NCBI RefSeq assembly: GCF_001583695.1
Contig: NZ_LOBC01000028.1
Span: 62,001-126,000, forward strand
Direction of reading: 5' to 3'
Length of the DNA: 64,000 nt
Source: Bacillus wiedmannii
GTDB lineage: Bacteria > Bacillota > Bacilli > Bacillales > Bacillaceae_G
Part shown: one piece after another, positions 42,794-51,991 of the stretch
Numbering within the stretch: position 1 is the stretch's first letter
Layout: each line of letters begins with the position of its first letter
Notes under the pieces: generated by a model
What the model saw: only the letters and a program-made list of their open reading frames with translations
Database searches by the model: none
What the model was told of the DNA's origin: nothing
Made by a program: the position numbers and the translations under genes

Positions 42794-43255
42794 ATGATTC
42801 AAAAATTAATAACAATTTCTCACAACACGGCTACTTCTATTTTAAATATTCAAATACCCGCTTATGAAATCGAGGCAAAATATATAAATAGTACAGCTAT
42901 CCCTCGCCTTTATGATACTGTAGCCGATATTCAATCATGTGATGAAATTTTCTACGGCTATTTTTATGAAGATACACTTGCTGGGTTTATTTCTTTTAAA
43001 ATGGATGAAGAGGAAGTTGATATTCATCGTTTAGTCGTATCCCCTGATCATTTTCATAAAGGAATTGCTACAAAACTACTACTTTATGTATTTGACATGT
43101 TCTCCCCTTCCAAAACATATATTGTACAAACAGGGAAAGAAAATACACCTGCTCTGTCTTTATATAAAAAACATGGCTTTATTGAAGTAAAGGATATCAT
43201 ATTACCCGATGGAGTGGTTTTAACCTCACTTAAAAAATCAGAAAACAACAAATAG
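42794..43255 (+). CDS. GNAT-family N-acetyltransferase
   Basis: The 153-residue GNAT protein has strands GFISFKMDEEEVDIHRLVVS followed by DHFHKGIATKLLLYV (acetyl-CoA loop H-x-x-G-I-A) and the C-terminal NTPALSLYKKHGFIEVKD. ATG 42794 follows AAGGAGG; an upstream in-frame start lacks one. Acceptor unknown. Confidence 0.9.
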   Translation: MIQKLITISHNTATSILNIQIPAYEIEAKYINSTAIPRLYDTVADIQSCDEIFYGYFYEDTLAGFISFKMDEEEVDIHRLVVSPDHFHKGIATKLLLYVFDMFSPSKTYIVQTGKENTPALSLYKKHGFIEVKDIILPDGVVLTSLKKSENNK

Positions 43256-43305
43256 TTTGACTCATCAATTTATTTATGTTATCTTTTACTTTATAAAACC
43301 TTTTG

Positions 43306-43437
43306 CTGAGTCCGAAATTTGGAGCGGGGGAACCATTTTTGTAGCTTTGCTACTTGGGGCGAATCTTTTTTAAGTAGGGAAACTCTCACTTCCCGAGTCC
43401 GACAGCTAACCTCGTAAGCGTAATGGGAGAGGAAGGT
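43306..43437 (+). promoter_or_regulatory. ydaO/yuaA-type c-di-AMP riboswitch
   Basis: The segment contains the conserved blocks of this class in order: GCTGAGTCCGAAA, GGAGCGGGGGAACC, GGGGCGAATC, GTAGGGAAACTC, CCCGAGTCCGACAGCTAACC and TCGTAAGCG, ending in GGGAGAGG. The consensus match is close to complete. The only plus-strand gene before the next terminator is the 47-codon ORF at 43534. The expression platform is not obvious. Confidence 0.93.
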
Positions 43438-43533
43438 GCTTTTTGCCTATGTTACACATTTTGCCTCCTTAATTATAAATGTGGGATCGATACCAAATAG
43501 TCACCTATATTTATAGAAAAGGAGAAATGTAAA

Positions 43534-43677
43534 ATGTTACGTTTATCTGATCACGCTATAAAAATGATGGAGCAAAGACTTCGACTCGAACAACACCGCA
43601 CATATCAAGCAAATAAAGTTGTAGATAACTTACATCACAAATACTTCTTTCAGCATATTTTTCAACCGAAAAGATAA
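43534..43677 (+). CDS. 47-aa protein downstream of a c-di-AMP riboswitch
   Basis: The ORF MLRLSDHAIKMMEQRLRLEQ... has 47 codons, with an ATG nine bases after AAAAGGAG and a strong terminator 30 bases past its stop. The product is basic, His/Gln-rich and predicted largely helical, without a signal peptide or membrane segment. The riboswitch ends about 97 bases before the ATG, and no other gene lies between switch and terminator. No family recognised. A role in c-di-AMP-linked potassium, osmotic or wall homeostasis would follow from the switch alone. Confidence 0.75.
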   Translation: MLRLSDHAIKMMEQRLRLEQHRTYQANKVVDNLHHKYFFQHIFQPKR

Positions 43678-43699
43678 AGAAATGGTTCATTTAACATCA

Positions 43700-43745
43700 A
43701 AAACACAAGGTGTGTCTAAAAAGACATTCCTTGTGTTTTTGATTT
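43700..43745 (+). terminator. Terminator of the riboswitch-controlled small gene
   Basis: AAAACACAAGG-TGTGTCT pairs with AAGACA-CCTTGTGTTTTT. Confidence 0.85.
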
Positions 43746-43933
43746 TTCTTATAAAATTCTTACTACATTTAAACTTGCTATAAGCAAATATATACATTCT
43801 TATAATCATACAAGATTTCAAAAGAAAAAATTAAATAACCTAAGTCCATATAAATTTAGAACTCAGATTGCTTCGTTATGTTTTTTAATTATGGTTTACT
43901 TGATAGGAGTCACTGCAGTGTTAACTCTCCCCT

Positions 43934-44464
43934 CTACTTAGCAATAAACCGATTTACTTTAATTACGTTTTTCATTTCAATACGTGGTGTTACACCCTGA
44001 ACCCAATCTAGGTCAAATCCCAGCCAATCTTCTTCTGAGCTTTTTAACCAATTAAAATCAAAAATATTGGACCATGAAGATATCATTTCTTCTTCAGAAA
44101 ATCCGTCTTCTTCTAATTGATTATATTCTTCTTCTGTCTGAGTTAATAGCCACTTGTTTAAAACACAATGCCAAGAGTCAAAACATGACCAAAGAATATC
44201 CTCATCTGGTATGTCTAATGTAATGATAACACCTTTTTGACCTTTAGGTAGCATCCCTGGTCGGTTCTGATCTGGTCTTTTATGCCAAAGCCATACAGGA
44301 TAAGTTGAACCATCATAATTAGGAAGCCTTTCTTTCATTTGCTCCATCATCCAAGCATACGAAGATTTAAATTCTGGCCAAACATATTTTTCATTACCGC
44401 TATAAAAACCGTCTTCTCGCATTTTTCTATATATATGAAGAGGTTTAACTGTGTGTACTATCAA
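43934..44464 (-). CDS. DUF3841 protein
   Basis: The product is about 176 residues. Landmarks are the N-terminal VHTVKPLHIYRKMREDGFY, YAWMMEQMKERLPNY, YPVWLWHKRPDQNRPG, IITLDIPDEDILWSCFDSWH and the final QGVTPRIEMKNV, all typical of DUF3841. The frame is open to an ATG at 44479, but GGAAGTG sits five bases before TTG 44464, making that the better start. Function unknown. Confidence 0.8.
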   Translation of the reverse strand: MIVHTVKPLHIYRKMREDGFYSGNEKYVWPEFKSSYAWMMEQMKERLPNYDGSTYPVWLWHKRPDQNRPGMLPKGQKGVIITLDIPDEDILWSCFDSWHCVLNKWLLTQTEEEYNQLEEDGFSEEEMISSWSNIFDFNWLKSSEEDWLGFDLDWVQGVTPRIEMKNVIKVNRFIAK

Positions 44465-44510
44465 ACAAACACTTCCCATCTAACTATTAAGCTCTTATTA
44501 TAATACACAC

Positions 44511-44541
44511 AAAAAAACAACCCATCAAACAAGACGGGTTG
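44511..44541 (-). terminator. Terminator of the methyltransferase gene
   Basis: CAACCCGTC/GATGGGTTG stem followed by TTTTTTT on the minus strand. Confidence 0.8.
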
Positions 44542-44579
44542 ACTATATAGATTTTACAATGGGCTCCTTTTATAGTATA

Positions 44580-45320
44580 TTACTTTCTCGCCTTAATAAT
44601 AAAAGTAGTTGGCACCATTCTAGCTTTATATAAAGAATAATATTTCGTAGAAGGTTCCGCTAATTCTTCAGCAAATGAGCTAGCTGGTTCAGGCTCTTCA
44701 ATCCTCTCAATTGTAAAACCAACTCTATTTAACTCATTTATGTATGTACTCATTTTTCTTTTATATAACGTTGCTTGTACATTTTCCCCTTTAAATGTTT
44801 CAAACGTAATAGGAGTTTCCTCATGATAAGACGAGCTTAAAGCAATCTCCTCTGTTCCATACATTAAGTTTGAATATACGGGATGCTCCCAGCTAAAAAT
44901 AAAACTTCCTCCTGGCTTTACATACGAATAAATTAGTTCCAACGTTTTTCTTAAATTCGAAGTCCAACCTAATGCATAAATGGAATATACAATATCAAAA
45001 TACCCTTTCGGAATATCCCCTTCCTCTTCCATTGCTCCGCATATTAATTTTGGATTCCAACACTTTAACGTTTCACTCGCTGTTTTAATTTGTTCACTTG
45101 AAAGATCAAGCCCCCATACTTCCTCTGCCCCGTGTTCTGCCATATATTGCAACGAATGCCCACTTCCACATCCAATATCAAGAACCTTTTTATTTCTAAT
45201 TGAATCGAACAAATGAATCTCATCTTCAGACGCTGTATACGGACCATATTTCGGTAAACAATCCACTTGAAAGAAATATGGTGCAACTGTATCCCAACAC
45301 TTTTTATTTAAAGCTAACAT
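44580..45320 (-). CDS. Class I SAM-dependent methyltransferase
   Basis: About 246 residues with motif I VLDIGCGSGHSLQYMAEHGA (SAM loop), motif II acidic VWGLDLSSEQI, and FDIVYSIYALGWT then LIYSYVKPGGSFIFSWEHP (motif III). This is the Methyltransf_11/25 layout used by small-molecule methyltransferases. ATG 45318-45320 follows AAAGG; an ATG at 45335 is also possible. Acceptor unknown. Confidence 0.88.
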   Translation of the reverse strand: MLALNKKCWDTVAPYFFQVDCLPKYGPYTASEDEIHLFDSIRNKKVLDIGCGSGHSLQYMAEHGAEEVWGLDLSSEQIKTASETLKCWNPKLICGAMEEEGDIPKGYFDIVYSIYALGWTSNLRKTLELIYSYVKPGGSFIFSWEHPVYSNLMYGTEEIALSSSYHEETPITFETFKGENVQATLYKRKMSTYINELNRVGFTIERIEEPEPASSFAEELAEPSTKYYSLYKARMVPTTFIIKARK

Positions 45321-45376
45321 TTGTGTACCTTTCATATTCTACATTCCCCCATCCAATTTTCTTCCCCTAATATAAA

Positions 45377-45925
45377 TTACACATTATAACCCGATCTCCC
45401 TTTTCTCTTCGCCCGGTAATTTTTCACTTTCGCAATCGTACCGCACGCTCTTCCTCCGGCTTCTCCAGCATACATACCGCACCATCTTTTACTTCCATTT
45501 CGCGAATGATCATAAAATACCCAGCGACAATCTGGGCATGCTTTTAACCTTCCCCACAAATTTTCTTGAATCGCCATTAAAACAACGCTTAATACTTTTG
45601 TATATACATTCTCTTCGTGCACAGGCTCATATGTAATACCTTTCATATCTTCTTTTACATGTACATGAAATGGGTATTTCTCTAACCACTTTTGCAATGA
45701 TCCTTCGCCTTCAACGGTTAACCGAATATCTTCTCGAAAACTTTTTAATTCCTCTATCGTATGAAATGGAACCTCTTCATGAAAATATTTTTTCATAAAG
45801 AGCTTTATATCCTCTTCTGTTTGCAGCATATCAATTGGCTCTCTCGTATCGTTTGGCATTTTCCATGTATTTAAAAATTCCCGAATATATTCTAATTCAT
45901 TTGGTGCATTTTGATTCAATTCCAT
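45377..45925 (-). CDS. CGNR zinc-finger regulator (ABATE-like), variant motif
   Basis: The 182-residue protein has an N-terminal ABATE-like helical domain and a C-terminal zinc finger: ACPDCRWVFYDHSRNGSKRW, then C-G-M-Y, and CGTIAKVKNYRAKRKGRSGY. In the family the second half reads CGNRAKVRRYRARR; here Asn-Arg is replaced by Thr-Ile and about ten residues are inserted. It is divergent from an MFS transporter across 106 bp, so it likely controls that gene. Confidence 0.85.
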   Translation of the reverse strand: MELNQNAPNELEYIREFLNTWKMPNDTREPIDMLQTEEDIKLFMKKYFHEEVPFHTIEELKSFREDIRLTVEGEGSLQKWLEKYPFHVHVKEDMKGITYEPVHEENVYTKVLSVVLMAIQENLWGRLKACPDCRWVFYDHSRNGSKRWCGMYAGEAGGRACGTIAKVKNYRAKRKGRSGYNV

Positions 45926-46031
45926 CCACCTTCTTCTTAAAATTTACTTTTTTCTGACTTTATGTATAATTATAATATAAAATAGTTAACCATTAAATAA
46001 TTTTACTGGTTACAATATTAGGAGGAGTTCT

Positions 46032-47279
46032 ATGAAAAGTTTCTCAATACCGATACGTTTCATGCTTATTTCTTCATTTTTTATGTCTTTTGGGTATTTT
46101 GCAGTATACGCATTTTTAGCTATTTATCTATTAAGCTTTCTTCATTTTTCTGCTGTTCAAGTAGGAACAGTGTTGACGGTTATGACAATCACATCACGAG
46201 TTGTCCCATTATTCTCAGGTTTAATTGCTGACAAAATAGGCTATATCATTATGATGATAGCCGGATTATTTTTAAGAGGAATCGGATTTATCGCTTTAGG
46301 AATATGCTCTGATTTCTATACAACTTCTATTTCTTCTGCACTTATTGGCTTCGGAACCGCATTTTACGAACCTGCTGCGCGCGCCATATTCGGCTCACAA
46401 CCAGCTCATATGAGAAAAAATTTATTTACATATTTAAACCTTAGTTTTAATTGCGGTGCAATAATTGGACCAATTGCAGGAGGGTTCTTACTCTTACTCG
46501 ATCCAATCTATGCTTTTTCTCTAACAGGATCTCTTATGCTGTTATTTGCTTTTATCTTTTACTTACTTAAAAATCACTTCCAAGTCACTACTGAAAATAC
46601 GTCTATTACATTAGGGCTACAGGCTATCTTACAAAACAAATCTTTCCTTTTGTTTTCATTTATTATGATTTTCTTCTATATTATGTTTACTCAGCTTACT
46701 GTCGCACTTCCACTTCATATGAAAAACATTAGTAATAGCAACCAGCTTGCTACACTAGTTATTACGATAAATGCAATAACAGGTGTCATATTTATGGTAT
46801 TATTTCGAAAACTATTTCATAAATACAATACACTTTCGATTATTAAATACGGTGTTTTATTAATGAGTATTTCCTTTTTACTCATTCCTTTATTTCAACA
46901 CCCGTATTGGCTATTTATTTGTGTAATTTTATTTACAATTGGCGAAACACTCGTATTACCTAACGCTGATATTGATATTGCAAATTACAGTAACGAATCA
47001 TATACAGCTACTTACTTCGGATTTTATCAACTATCACTCGCATTTGGTTTTATCATCGGTAATTATACCGGTACATCTTTTACATCCAACTTAGGCGGAA
47101 TGTATACACCATGGCTTATTTTCGGTGGAATAGGACTTATTGGTTTTATTTCACTACATATTTTAAATATTAAAAAAGGATTCCCTAAAGAAGATATATA
47201 CCTATGTAATCACATTACAATTGAGATGGTACCTTTAGACAACCGGCCTATCATAAAAAAATTCGACCGTCATATTTGA
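46032..47279 (+). CDS. MFS multidrug-type transporter
   Basis: The 415-residue protein has 12 helices with the MFS motif A SGLIADKIGYIIMMIAGLFL between helices 2 and 3 and GTAFYEPAARAIFGSQPAHM near helix 4. This places it in the drug/proton antiporter group. ATG 46032 follows AGGAGGAG. It is divergent from the CGNR regulator and shares a terminator at 47261-47293 with the convergent TPR gene. Confidence 0.88.
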   Translation: MKSFSIPIRFMLISSFFMSFGYFAVYAFLAIYLLSFLHFSAVQVGTVLTVMTITSRVVPLFSGLIADKIGYIIMMIAGLFLRGIGFIALGICSDFYTTSISSALIGFGTAFYEPAARAIFGSQPAHMRKNLFTYLNLSFNCGAIIGPIAGGFLLLLDPIYAFSLTGSLMLLFAFIFYLLKNHFQVTTENTSITLGLQAILQNKSFLLFSFIMIFFYIMFTQLTVALPLHMKNISNSNQLATLVITINAITGVIFMVLFRKLFHKYNTLSIIKYGVLLMSISFLLIPLFQHPYWLFICVILFTIGETLVLPNADIDIANYSNESYTATYFGFYQLSLAFGFIIGNYTGTSFTSNLGGMYTPWLIFGGIGLIGFISLHILNIKKGFPKEDIYLCNHITIEMVPLDNRPIIKKFDRHI

Positions 47280-47293
47280 CAGCCGATTTTTTT
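47261..47293. terminator. Shared terminator of MFS and TPR genes
   Basis: AAAAAATTCG-CGTCA pairs with TGAC-CGATTTTTTT across the MFS stop codon. Confidence 0.7.
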
Positions 47294-48206
47294 ATTCTTC
47301 ATATTCAAGATGATTATGTCTTTTACAGCCAAATAAATAGCATCCCCCTATATAATCCGTTTCAAATTCTAACCCTGGAACGTATCCAGATTTAATACGT
47401 TCTATCATTGTTTTATAACAATTATTCTCTTCTGTATATTCCTCAATTAACTCTTTCTTATCTTTTTCTGTCCAGTTTTCTTCTACCTCTTCATTCTGAA
47501 CGTCTTCTATTTCTTCTGTTTTCGCTTCAATAGATTCCCGTATAACTTCATTCATACGGGAGTAATTATTAGCTTTATATAGAGCATACACAAATCTACT
47601 AATCCAATTGGGACTTTTCCAGCATTCTTTGTATCCCTTTTTGAACCATTCAATTGCTTCTTTATAGCAATGCAACTCAACATATAAATCTGCTACATTA
47701 ATTTCTCCTAAAAAATTATCAGATTTCCTGTTAAAAGCATCTAACTTCTCTTTCGCTTCTGTCGTTCGCTCTAAATCAATTAAACATTTTACATAGCAAT
47801 ACATGATATAGTCCGAATCCCCTGCAACTCGCAAGAAAAATTTCGAAGCTTTTTCCAGCTCTCCAAGGTTATAATGCGCTACAGCTACATTGTGATATGC
47901 TTCATTGGATGGTTGAATCGAAATAGACTTTTGTAATACTTCTTTCGCTTCTGTCCACTTTTCTTGTTTTATGTAAATGTCCCCTAAAATGTTATAAGGG
48001 AAGTATGAGGAAGGATTCAACTTAACAACTTCTTTTATTAATTCAAGAGCTTTATCATCATCCTCTTCCTCATAAAAATACATCCAAGCAAGATTATTGA
48101 GGGATTGTACACCTCTAGATTCGTGTACTGCTCGTTGAAACAGTTCCATCGCTTCCTCATATTTATTTTGTTCAAACATTTCAATTGCCTTCTCGTTAAT
48201 GTTCAA
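47292..48206 (-). CDS. Tetratricopeptide-repeat protein
   Basis: The 304-residue soluble protein has about five TPR units: AIEMFEQNKYEEAMELFQRA, ALELIKEVVKLNPSSYFPYN, AKEVLQKSISIQPSNEAYHN, then VAVAHYNLGELEKASKFFLR and AIEWFKKGYKECWKSPNWIS. A Glu-rich stretch leads to a C-terminal CYLFGCKRHNHLE that could bind metal. A protein-interaction role is expected; the partner is unknown. Confidence 0.87.
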   Translation of the reverse strand: MNINEKAIEMFEQNKYEEAMELFQRAVHESRGVQSLNNLAWMYFYEEEDDDKALELIKEVVKLNPSSYFPYNILGDIYIKQEKWTEAKEVLQKSISIQPSNEAYHNVAVAHYNLGELEKASKFFLRVAGDSDYIMYCYVKCLIDLERTTEAKEKLDAFNRKSDNFLGEINVADLYVELHCYKEAIEWFKKGYKECWKSPNWISRFVYALYKANNYSRMNEVIRESIEAKTEEIEDVQNEEVEENWTEKDKKELIEEYTEENNCYKTMIERIKSGYVPGLEFETDYIGGCYLFGCKRHNHLEYEE

Positions 48207-48546
48207 GTAACTACCTCCGAAATAAATGAATTCCTCTATTCCCTATCATTATTTTAAAATGTAAAAATTGTAATTTCCATAAAAAATAAATTCATTATCC
48301 TACATTTGGACATCCAATTTATAATGCCTTTAGCAACACCGCTTTCTAACGAAAATATATACTTACTGTAAAAGTACTGATTCTCGGTCATAAGTAAGCT
48401 TTCCTATTATCCACAAATTGGATATATAACCTGTTTCACTTTACATATTATGGTACAATTAAAAAGAGTGCTAGCTAAACATTTACATAAAACACTACAA
48501 GCCTAGCAATACCAAAATCAAAAATCACTTGAAATCGGGGGATGTT
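48207..48546. other. Gene-free 340-bp stretch
   Basis: AT-rich intergenic DNA between divergent TPR and lipoprotein genes. It must contain both promoters; a TACAAT at about 48456 is a plausible minus-10 for the lipoprotein gene. No ORF or strong hairpin seen. Confidence 0.5.
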
Positions 48547-48927
48547 ATGAAAAAGAAATTAGCTTTTCTTCTATTCACTGGAATTATATTATCCGGATGT
48601 TCAACTATAGCAGAAAATTCTTTAGAAACCGGGAAAGGCAGTATGGAATTATTAACACCAACGATTACAACAAAAGATAATGAATTAGAAATTAAGACTG
48701 AAGGTATTGATGAAAATAAAGTAACTTTTATTTATGTTGCCAATAAAAAAGTATTGGCACAAAAAATAAAGAATGGTGAATCCTACAAAGTTAACATTAA
48801 AGATATCGAGCACGCTCATAGGACAGATTACAAACCAAAAGTCCAACTTTTGCAAACGAAAGATGATACTCAAGATGGAGACATGGTAACCTTTAAACAA
48901 GTTAGATATACAGTTAAAAAAAATTAA
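48547..48927 (+). CDS. Small lipoprotein of unknown function
   Basis: The 126-residue exported lipoprotein has signal MKKKLAFLLFTGIILSGC and lipobox LSGC with Cys18. The mature part is a small beta-rich domain (LEIKTEGIDENKVTFIYVAN, KKVLAQKI, VQLLQTKDDTQDGDMVTFKQ). ATG 48547 follows GGGGGATG; an upstream TTG would add an unlikely N-terminus. No family recognised. Confidence 0.82.
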   Translation: MKKKLAFLLFTGIILSGCSTIAENSLETGKGSMELLTPTITTKDNELEIKTEGIDENKVTFIYVANKKVLAQKIKNGESYKVNIKDIEHAHRTDYKPKVQLLQTKDDTQDGDMVTFKQVRYTVKKN

Positions 48928-49003
48928 TTTTATAGGTATTTCATTATAAATGTAACGAACGAAAATTTACTTTTAACAGAGGGTAAATGTAAGGAGTGCT
49001 AGC

Positions 49004-49231
49004 ATGAAAAGAAGATGGATTTATTGGTGGATTGGTAACATATTTTGGATTATAACGTTCGGGATATTGACAGCTATCATTTGGCTAAGAGAGGTTGATG
49101 GGACCGGTGTTACTCAAACACTTGAGCTGAAATTAATTGCCTTTATCGTTTTATTAATTGCATTTATATTACCACTAATTATTCAAGTTGTATGGTTAAT
49201 TGTTAATCTGAGAAAGAGTAGAAAAAAATAA
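49004..49231 (+). CDS. Two-helix membrane protein, 75 aa
   Basis: The protein has two hydrophobic helices (WWIGNIFWIITFGILTAIIW and LIAFIVLLIAFILPLIIQVV) with a short acidic loop and a basic C-terminus. ATG 49004 follows AAGGAG. It lies 76 bases after the lipoprotein gene and before the terminator at 49237, so it may share that transcript. Confidence 0.8.
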   Translation: MKRRWIYWWIGNIFWIITFGILTAIIWLREVDGTGVTQTLELKLIAFIVLLIAFILPLIIQVVWLIVNLRKSRKK

Positions 49232-49236
49232 TACAT

Positions 49237-49280
49237 AAAAAAGAGAGGAATCTATTTTAATGTAGATTCCTCTCTTTTTT
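49237..49280 (+). terminator. Terminator after the 75-aa membrane protein gene
   Basis: AAAAAGAGAGGAATCTA/TAGATTCCTCTCTTTTTT perfect stem. Confidence 0.88.
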
Positions 49281-49327
49281 ATATAGGGATTATGACATGC
49301 TTTTACAGCTGCACAACTCCCTTTTCT

Positions 49328-49876
49328 TTACGATACATGTTCATCTTTCTTCTTCATTAATGCTCTTTTCTTCATCGCCTTCGTTAAATATCCGCCTTTA
49401 AATGAACGGATTTCATAAGAAGACATAAACGCTTTTGGTGCAATTTCATTAATAATTTCTAACAGTTCTTTTTCTCTAGAACGCTTTGCAACGATATCTA
49501 AGCGATAACGTATTGAATTAATTCCTTCGCCTTCAAATACTGTAACACCAAATCCAGAGTGACGTAGTTCATCTACTAATTCATTACAACGGTCTAGCAA
49601 ACTAACTTGATACGTAATATATCCAATTGCTAATTTATTCTCTATATAACCGCCTAATAATAGTCCCGTACTAAAGCCAATGACATAGGCAATGATGTTC
49701 ATCCAATTTGATAAATCTTGAAACACAATACCTAAACTGACAATGTAAATAGCTCCTTCTAACAATCCAACACCAGCAGCGGATCTTGTTTGATTCTTTA
49801 CAAGCAAAATCGTACGGATTGTTAAAATTGGAACGTAAATAATTTGAAGCACAAAAATAAGTAACGCTTGTAACAT
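49328..49876 (-). CDS. UPF0316 membrane protein (DUF5698 plus DUF2179)
   Basis: The 182-residue protein has three N-terminal helices ([60 protein letters not shown]) followed by a cytoplasmic DUF2179 domain ([35 protein letters not shown]). This layout defines UPF0316. DUF2179 domains in related YitT proteins may bind nucleotides, so a c-di-AMP or nucleotide sensing role is possible but unproven. ATG follows AGGTGGAT. Confidence 0.9.
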   Translation of the reverse strand: MLQALLIFVLQIIYVPILTIRTILLVKNQTRSAAGVGLLEGAIYIVSLGIVFQDLSNWMNIIAYVIGFSTGLLLGGYIENKLAIGYITYQVSLLDRCNELVDELRHSGFGVTVFEGEGINSIRYRLDIVAKRSREKELLEIINEIAPKAFMSSYEIRSFKGGYLTKAMKKRALMKKKDEHVS

Positions 49877-50048
49877 TGGTATCCACCTCTTTCAAAAAGT
49901 CTTTTGTCATAATAACATACATAACCTTTAGAAATCGATGGGTTTTTTAATTTTTTTACATTATTTTTCATACTATTGAAAAACGTAAAAAAGAAGCGTA
50001 TTATATTTGTCGTAAATTTGATTCTCTTCATTAGCTCGCTTAAACCCA

Positions 50049-50073
50049 AAAAAGGAACCCCACTAGGTCCCTT
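50049..50073 (-). terminator. Terminator of the AtpI-like gene
   Basis: AAAGGGACC/GGTTCCTTT stem followed by TTTTGGG on the minus strand. Confidence 0.75.
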
Positions 50074-50076
50074 TCA

Positions 50077-50490
50077 TCATAGCTCTATGTTTTTCGAAGC
50101 ATGTTCCCTTTGCTTCTCTTCTTCCTTCACTAACTGCATATTTGCATAAGCTAAATTCGCAATCATTAAAAAGTGACCACCTAAAATGCCTGTACCGAAT
50201 GCCCACATTTCCATTTCATGCTCAATTTCATACATGATAATAGCCCCTAAAATGGCTGCTGCAAATCGGTTTAGAACTCCTAATCCAGGAGCCTTTTCTT
50301 TCATGACGATACTTTTCCCAAGTTTCTCCACTCTGCGAGCTAATAACCAAAGGCAATATGCACTTACAGCTAATCCGATACCAAACCCTGTTACTTGTTT
50401 TCCAAACGGAGTAATCGTCCACATAAGTAGTAAACCACTAAAGATCACATACAATTGTAATCGATATACACGTAAGGCTACTTGAATCAA
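50077..50490 (-). CDS. ATP synthase protein I-like membrane protein
   Basis: The 137-residue protein has four helices: VYRLQLYVIFSGLLLMWTIT, TGFGIGLAVSAYCLWLLARR, NRFAAAILGAIIMYEIE and WAFGTGILGGHFLMIANLAY. The second helix with SAYCLWLLARRVEKLG is typical of AtpI, an assembly factor and Mg/Ca channel of ATP synthase. It is not beside the atp operon, so this is either a paralogue or a related small membrane protein. Confidence 0.65.
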   Translation of the reverse strand: MIQVALRVYRLQLYVIFSGLLLMWTITPFGKQVTGFGIGLAVSAYCLWLLARRVEKLGKSIVMKEKAPGLGVLNRFAAAILGAIIMYEIEHEMEMWAFGTGILGGHFLMIANLAYANMQLVKEEEKQREHASKNIEL

Positions 50491-50528
50491 AATATCCGCT
50501 CCTAATTTCGCATTTTTTATACTTTAGA

Positions 50529-50562
50529 AGAAAAGCAGCAACTTACACAGTTGCTGCTTTCT
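50529..50562 (-). terminator. Terminator overlapping the CorC-type gene stop
   Basis: AAAGCAGCAACT and AGTTGCTGCTTT pair around the stop codon of 50543-51871, with TTCT-rich tail. Confidence 0.75.
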
Positions 50563-51871
50563 CTTCTTCTTGTTCTTGCTCCATCTTACGAATTTCAACA
50601 CGTTTAATTTGGTAAGCGTCTTTTTCTAACACTTTAAATGCATACCCTTCCGCCTCAACATGTTGTCCTTCTTCAATTTCATGATTTTGCATCATAATCC
50701 AGCCACCGATTGTATCCACATCATCTTCTTCAATGTGTAATCCAAATAAATCTTTCACTTCGGAGATAAGCACTTTTCCATCAACGATTTTATGGTGCTC
50801 ATTCACATGCTGAATTGGTGGTGCTTCATCTTCATCATATTCGTCACGAATTTCGCCGACGATTTCCTCCAAGATATCTTCAAGCGTTACAATTCCGGCT
50901 GTTCCTCCGTACTCATCATATAAAACAGCCATCGGAATTCGCTTCTTCTGCATTTGAAGTAATAAATCGTGAATTGGAGTTGTTTCCATCACTTCAATAA
51001 TCGGACGCATATACGTGCGAATCGATGATAAATCTTCTTTATCGTTGTTCATATATCGAATAAAGAAATCTTTTACATTGACCATACCGATAATATCATC
51101 TTTATCTTCTCCAAAAATCGGATAACGTGTGTATCGTTCATTTTGGATTACTTTCATGTGTTCTTCTACTGAATCTTCCAGGTAGAAACCAATGATTTCT
51201 GTTCGCGGTACCATAATCTCTTTTGCAATACGATTATCAAATTCAAAAATGTTATTTACATACTTGTATTCAGCCTGATTAATTTCGCCACTTTCATAGC
51301 TATCTGAAAGGATAAGACGTAATTCTTCCTCTGTATGAGCTACTTCATGTTCTGAAGCTGGTTTTAAACCGAATAAGCCAGTTACAACACGAGCTGAACC
51401 GTTTAATACCCAAATAAATGGATACATGACTTTATAGAACATCATTAACGGACCTGCCAATAACAATGTTACTTGTTCAGCCTTTTGAATTGCCATCGTT
51501 TTCGGAGCTAATTCCCCTACTACAACGTGTAGATACGTCATTAGCATAAAAGCAAGACCAAATGTTAATACTGATGAAATAGAAGGATTTATGTTCCATT
51601 TCTCAAATAACGGGTGTAATAACTTTTCAATTGTCGGTTCACCTAACCAACCTAATCCCATAGCTGTAACTGTAATACCTAATTGACAAGCAGATAAATA
51701 TTCATCTAAATTTGTTGTTACTTTTTTCGCTGCTAAAGCACCGCGTTTCCCTTCCGCAACAAGCTGATCAATACGACTTGAACGTACCTTTACAATCGCA
51801 AACTCTGCTGCTACGAAAAATCCAGTAAATGCGATTAAAATCGCAACCATGACTAAATTAAATATTTCCAA
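50543..51871 (-). CDS. CNNM/CorC-HlyC family membrane protein
   Basis: The 442-residue protein comprises an N-terminal DUF21 domain (helices near residues 5-30, 60-90, 95-125 and 130-155, with GWLGEPTIEKLLHPLFEKWN), two CBS domains (IMVPRTEIIGFYLEDSVEEH and RPIIEVMETTPIHDLLLQMQ to GIVTLEDILEEIVGEIRDEY) and a C-terminal CorC_HlyC domain. Relatives are magnesium or sodium transport proteins such as MpfA/YhdP, earlier called hemolysin-like. Adjacent MerR at 51992 is on the same strand upstream and has a separate promoter. Confidence 0.93.
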   Translation of the reverse strand: MEIFNLVMVAILIAFTGFFVAAEFAIVKVRSSRIDQLVAEGKRGALAAKKVTTNLDEYLSACQLGITVTAMGLGWLGEPTIEKLLHPLFEKWNINPSISSVLTFGLAFMLMTYLHVVVGELAPKTMAIQKAEQVTLLLAGPLMMFYKVMYPFIWVLNGSARVVTGLFGLKPASEHEVAHTEEELRLILSDSYESGEINQAEYKYVNNIFEFDNRIAKEIMVPRTEIIGFYLEDSVEEHMKVIQNERYTRYPIFGEDKDDIIGMVNVKDFFIRYMNNDKEDLSSIRTYMRPIIEVMETTPIHDLLLQMQKKRIPMAVLYDEYGGTAGIVTLEDILEEIVGEIRDEYDEDEAPPIQHVNEHHKIVDGKVLISEVKDLFGLHIEEDDVDTIGGWIMMQNHEIEEGQHVEAEGYAFKVLEKDAYQIKRVEIRKMEQEQEEEKAATV

Positions 51872-51991
51872 TGAATCCCCTTAGTTTAAAAAACTAAGGT
51901 GTCCACCTCCTGTATACTATAATGTTTTCTTATTTGTTTATTAGAAAACATAGCCCGATACAAAAATTAAAGAGGTCGGATTTCACTTTTT

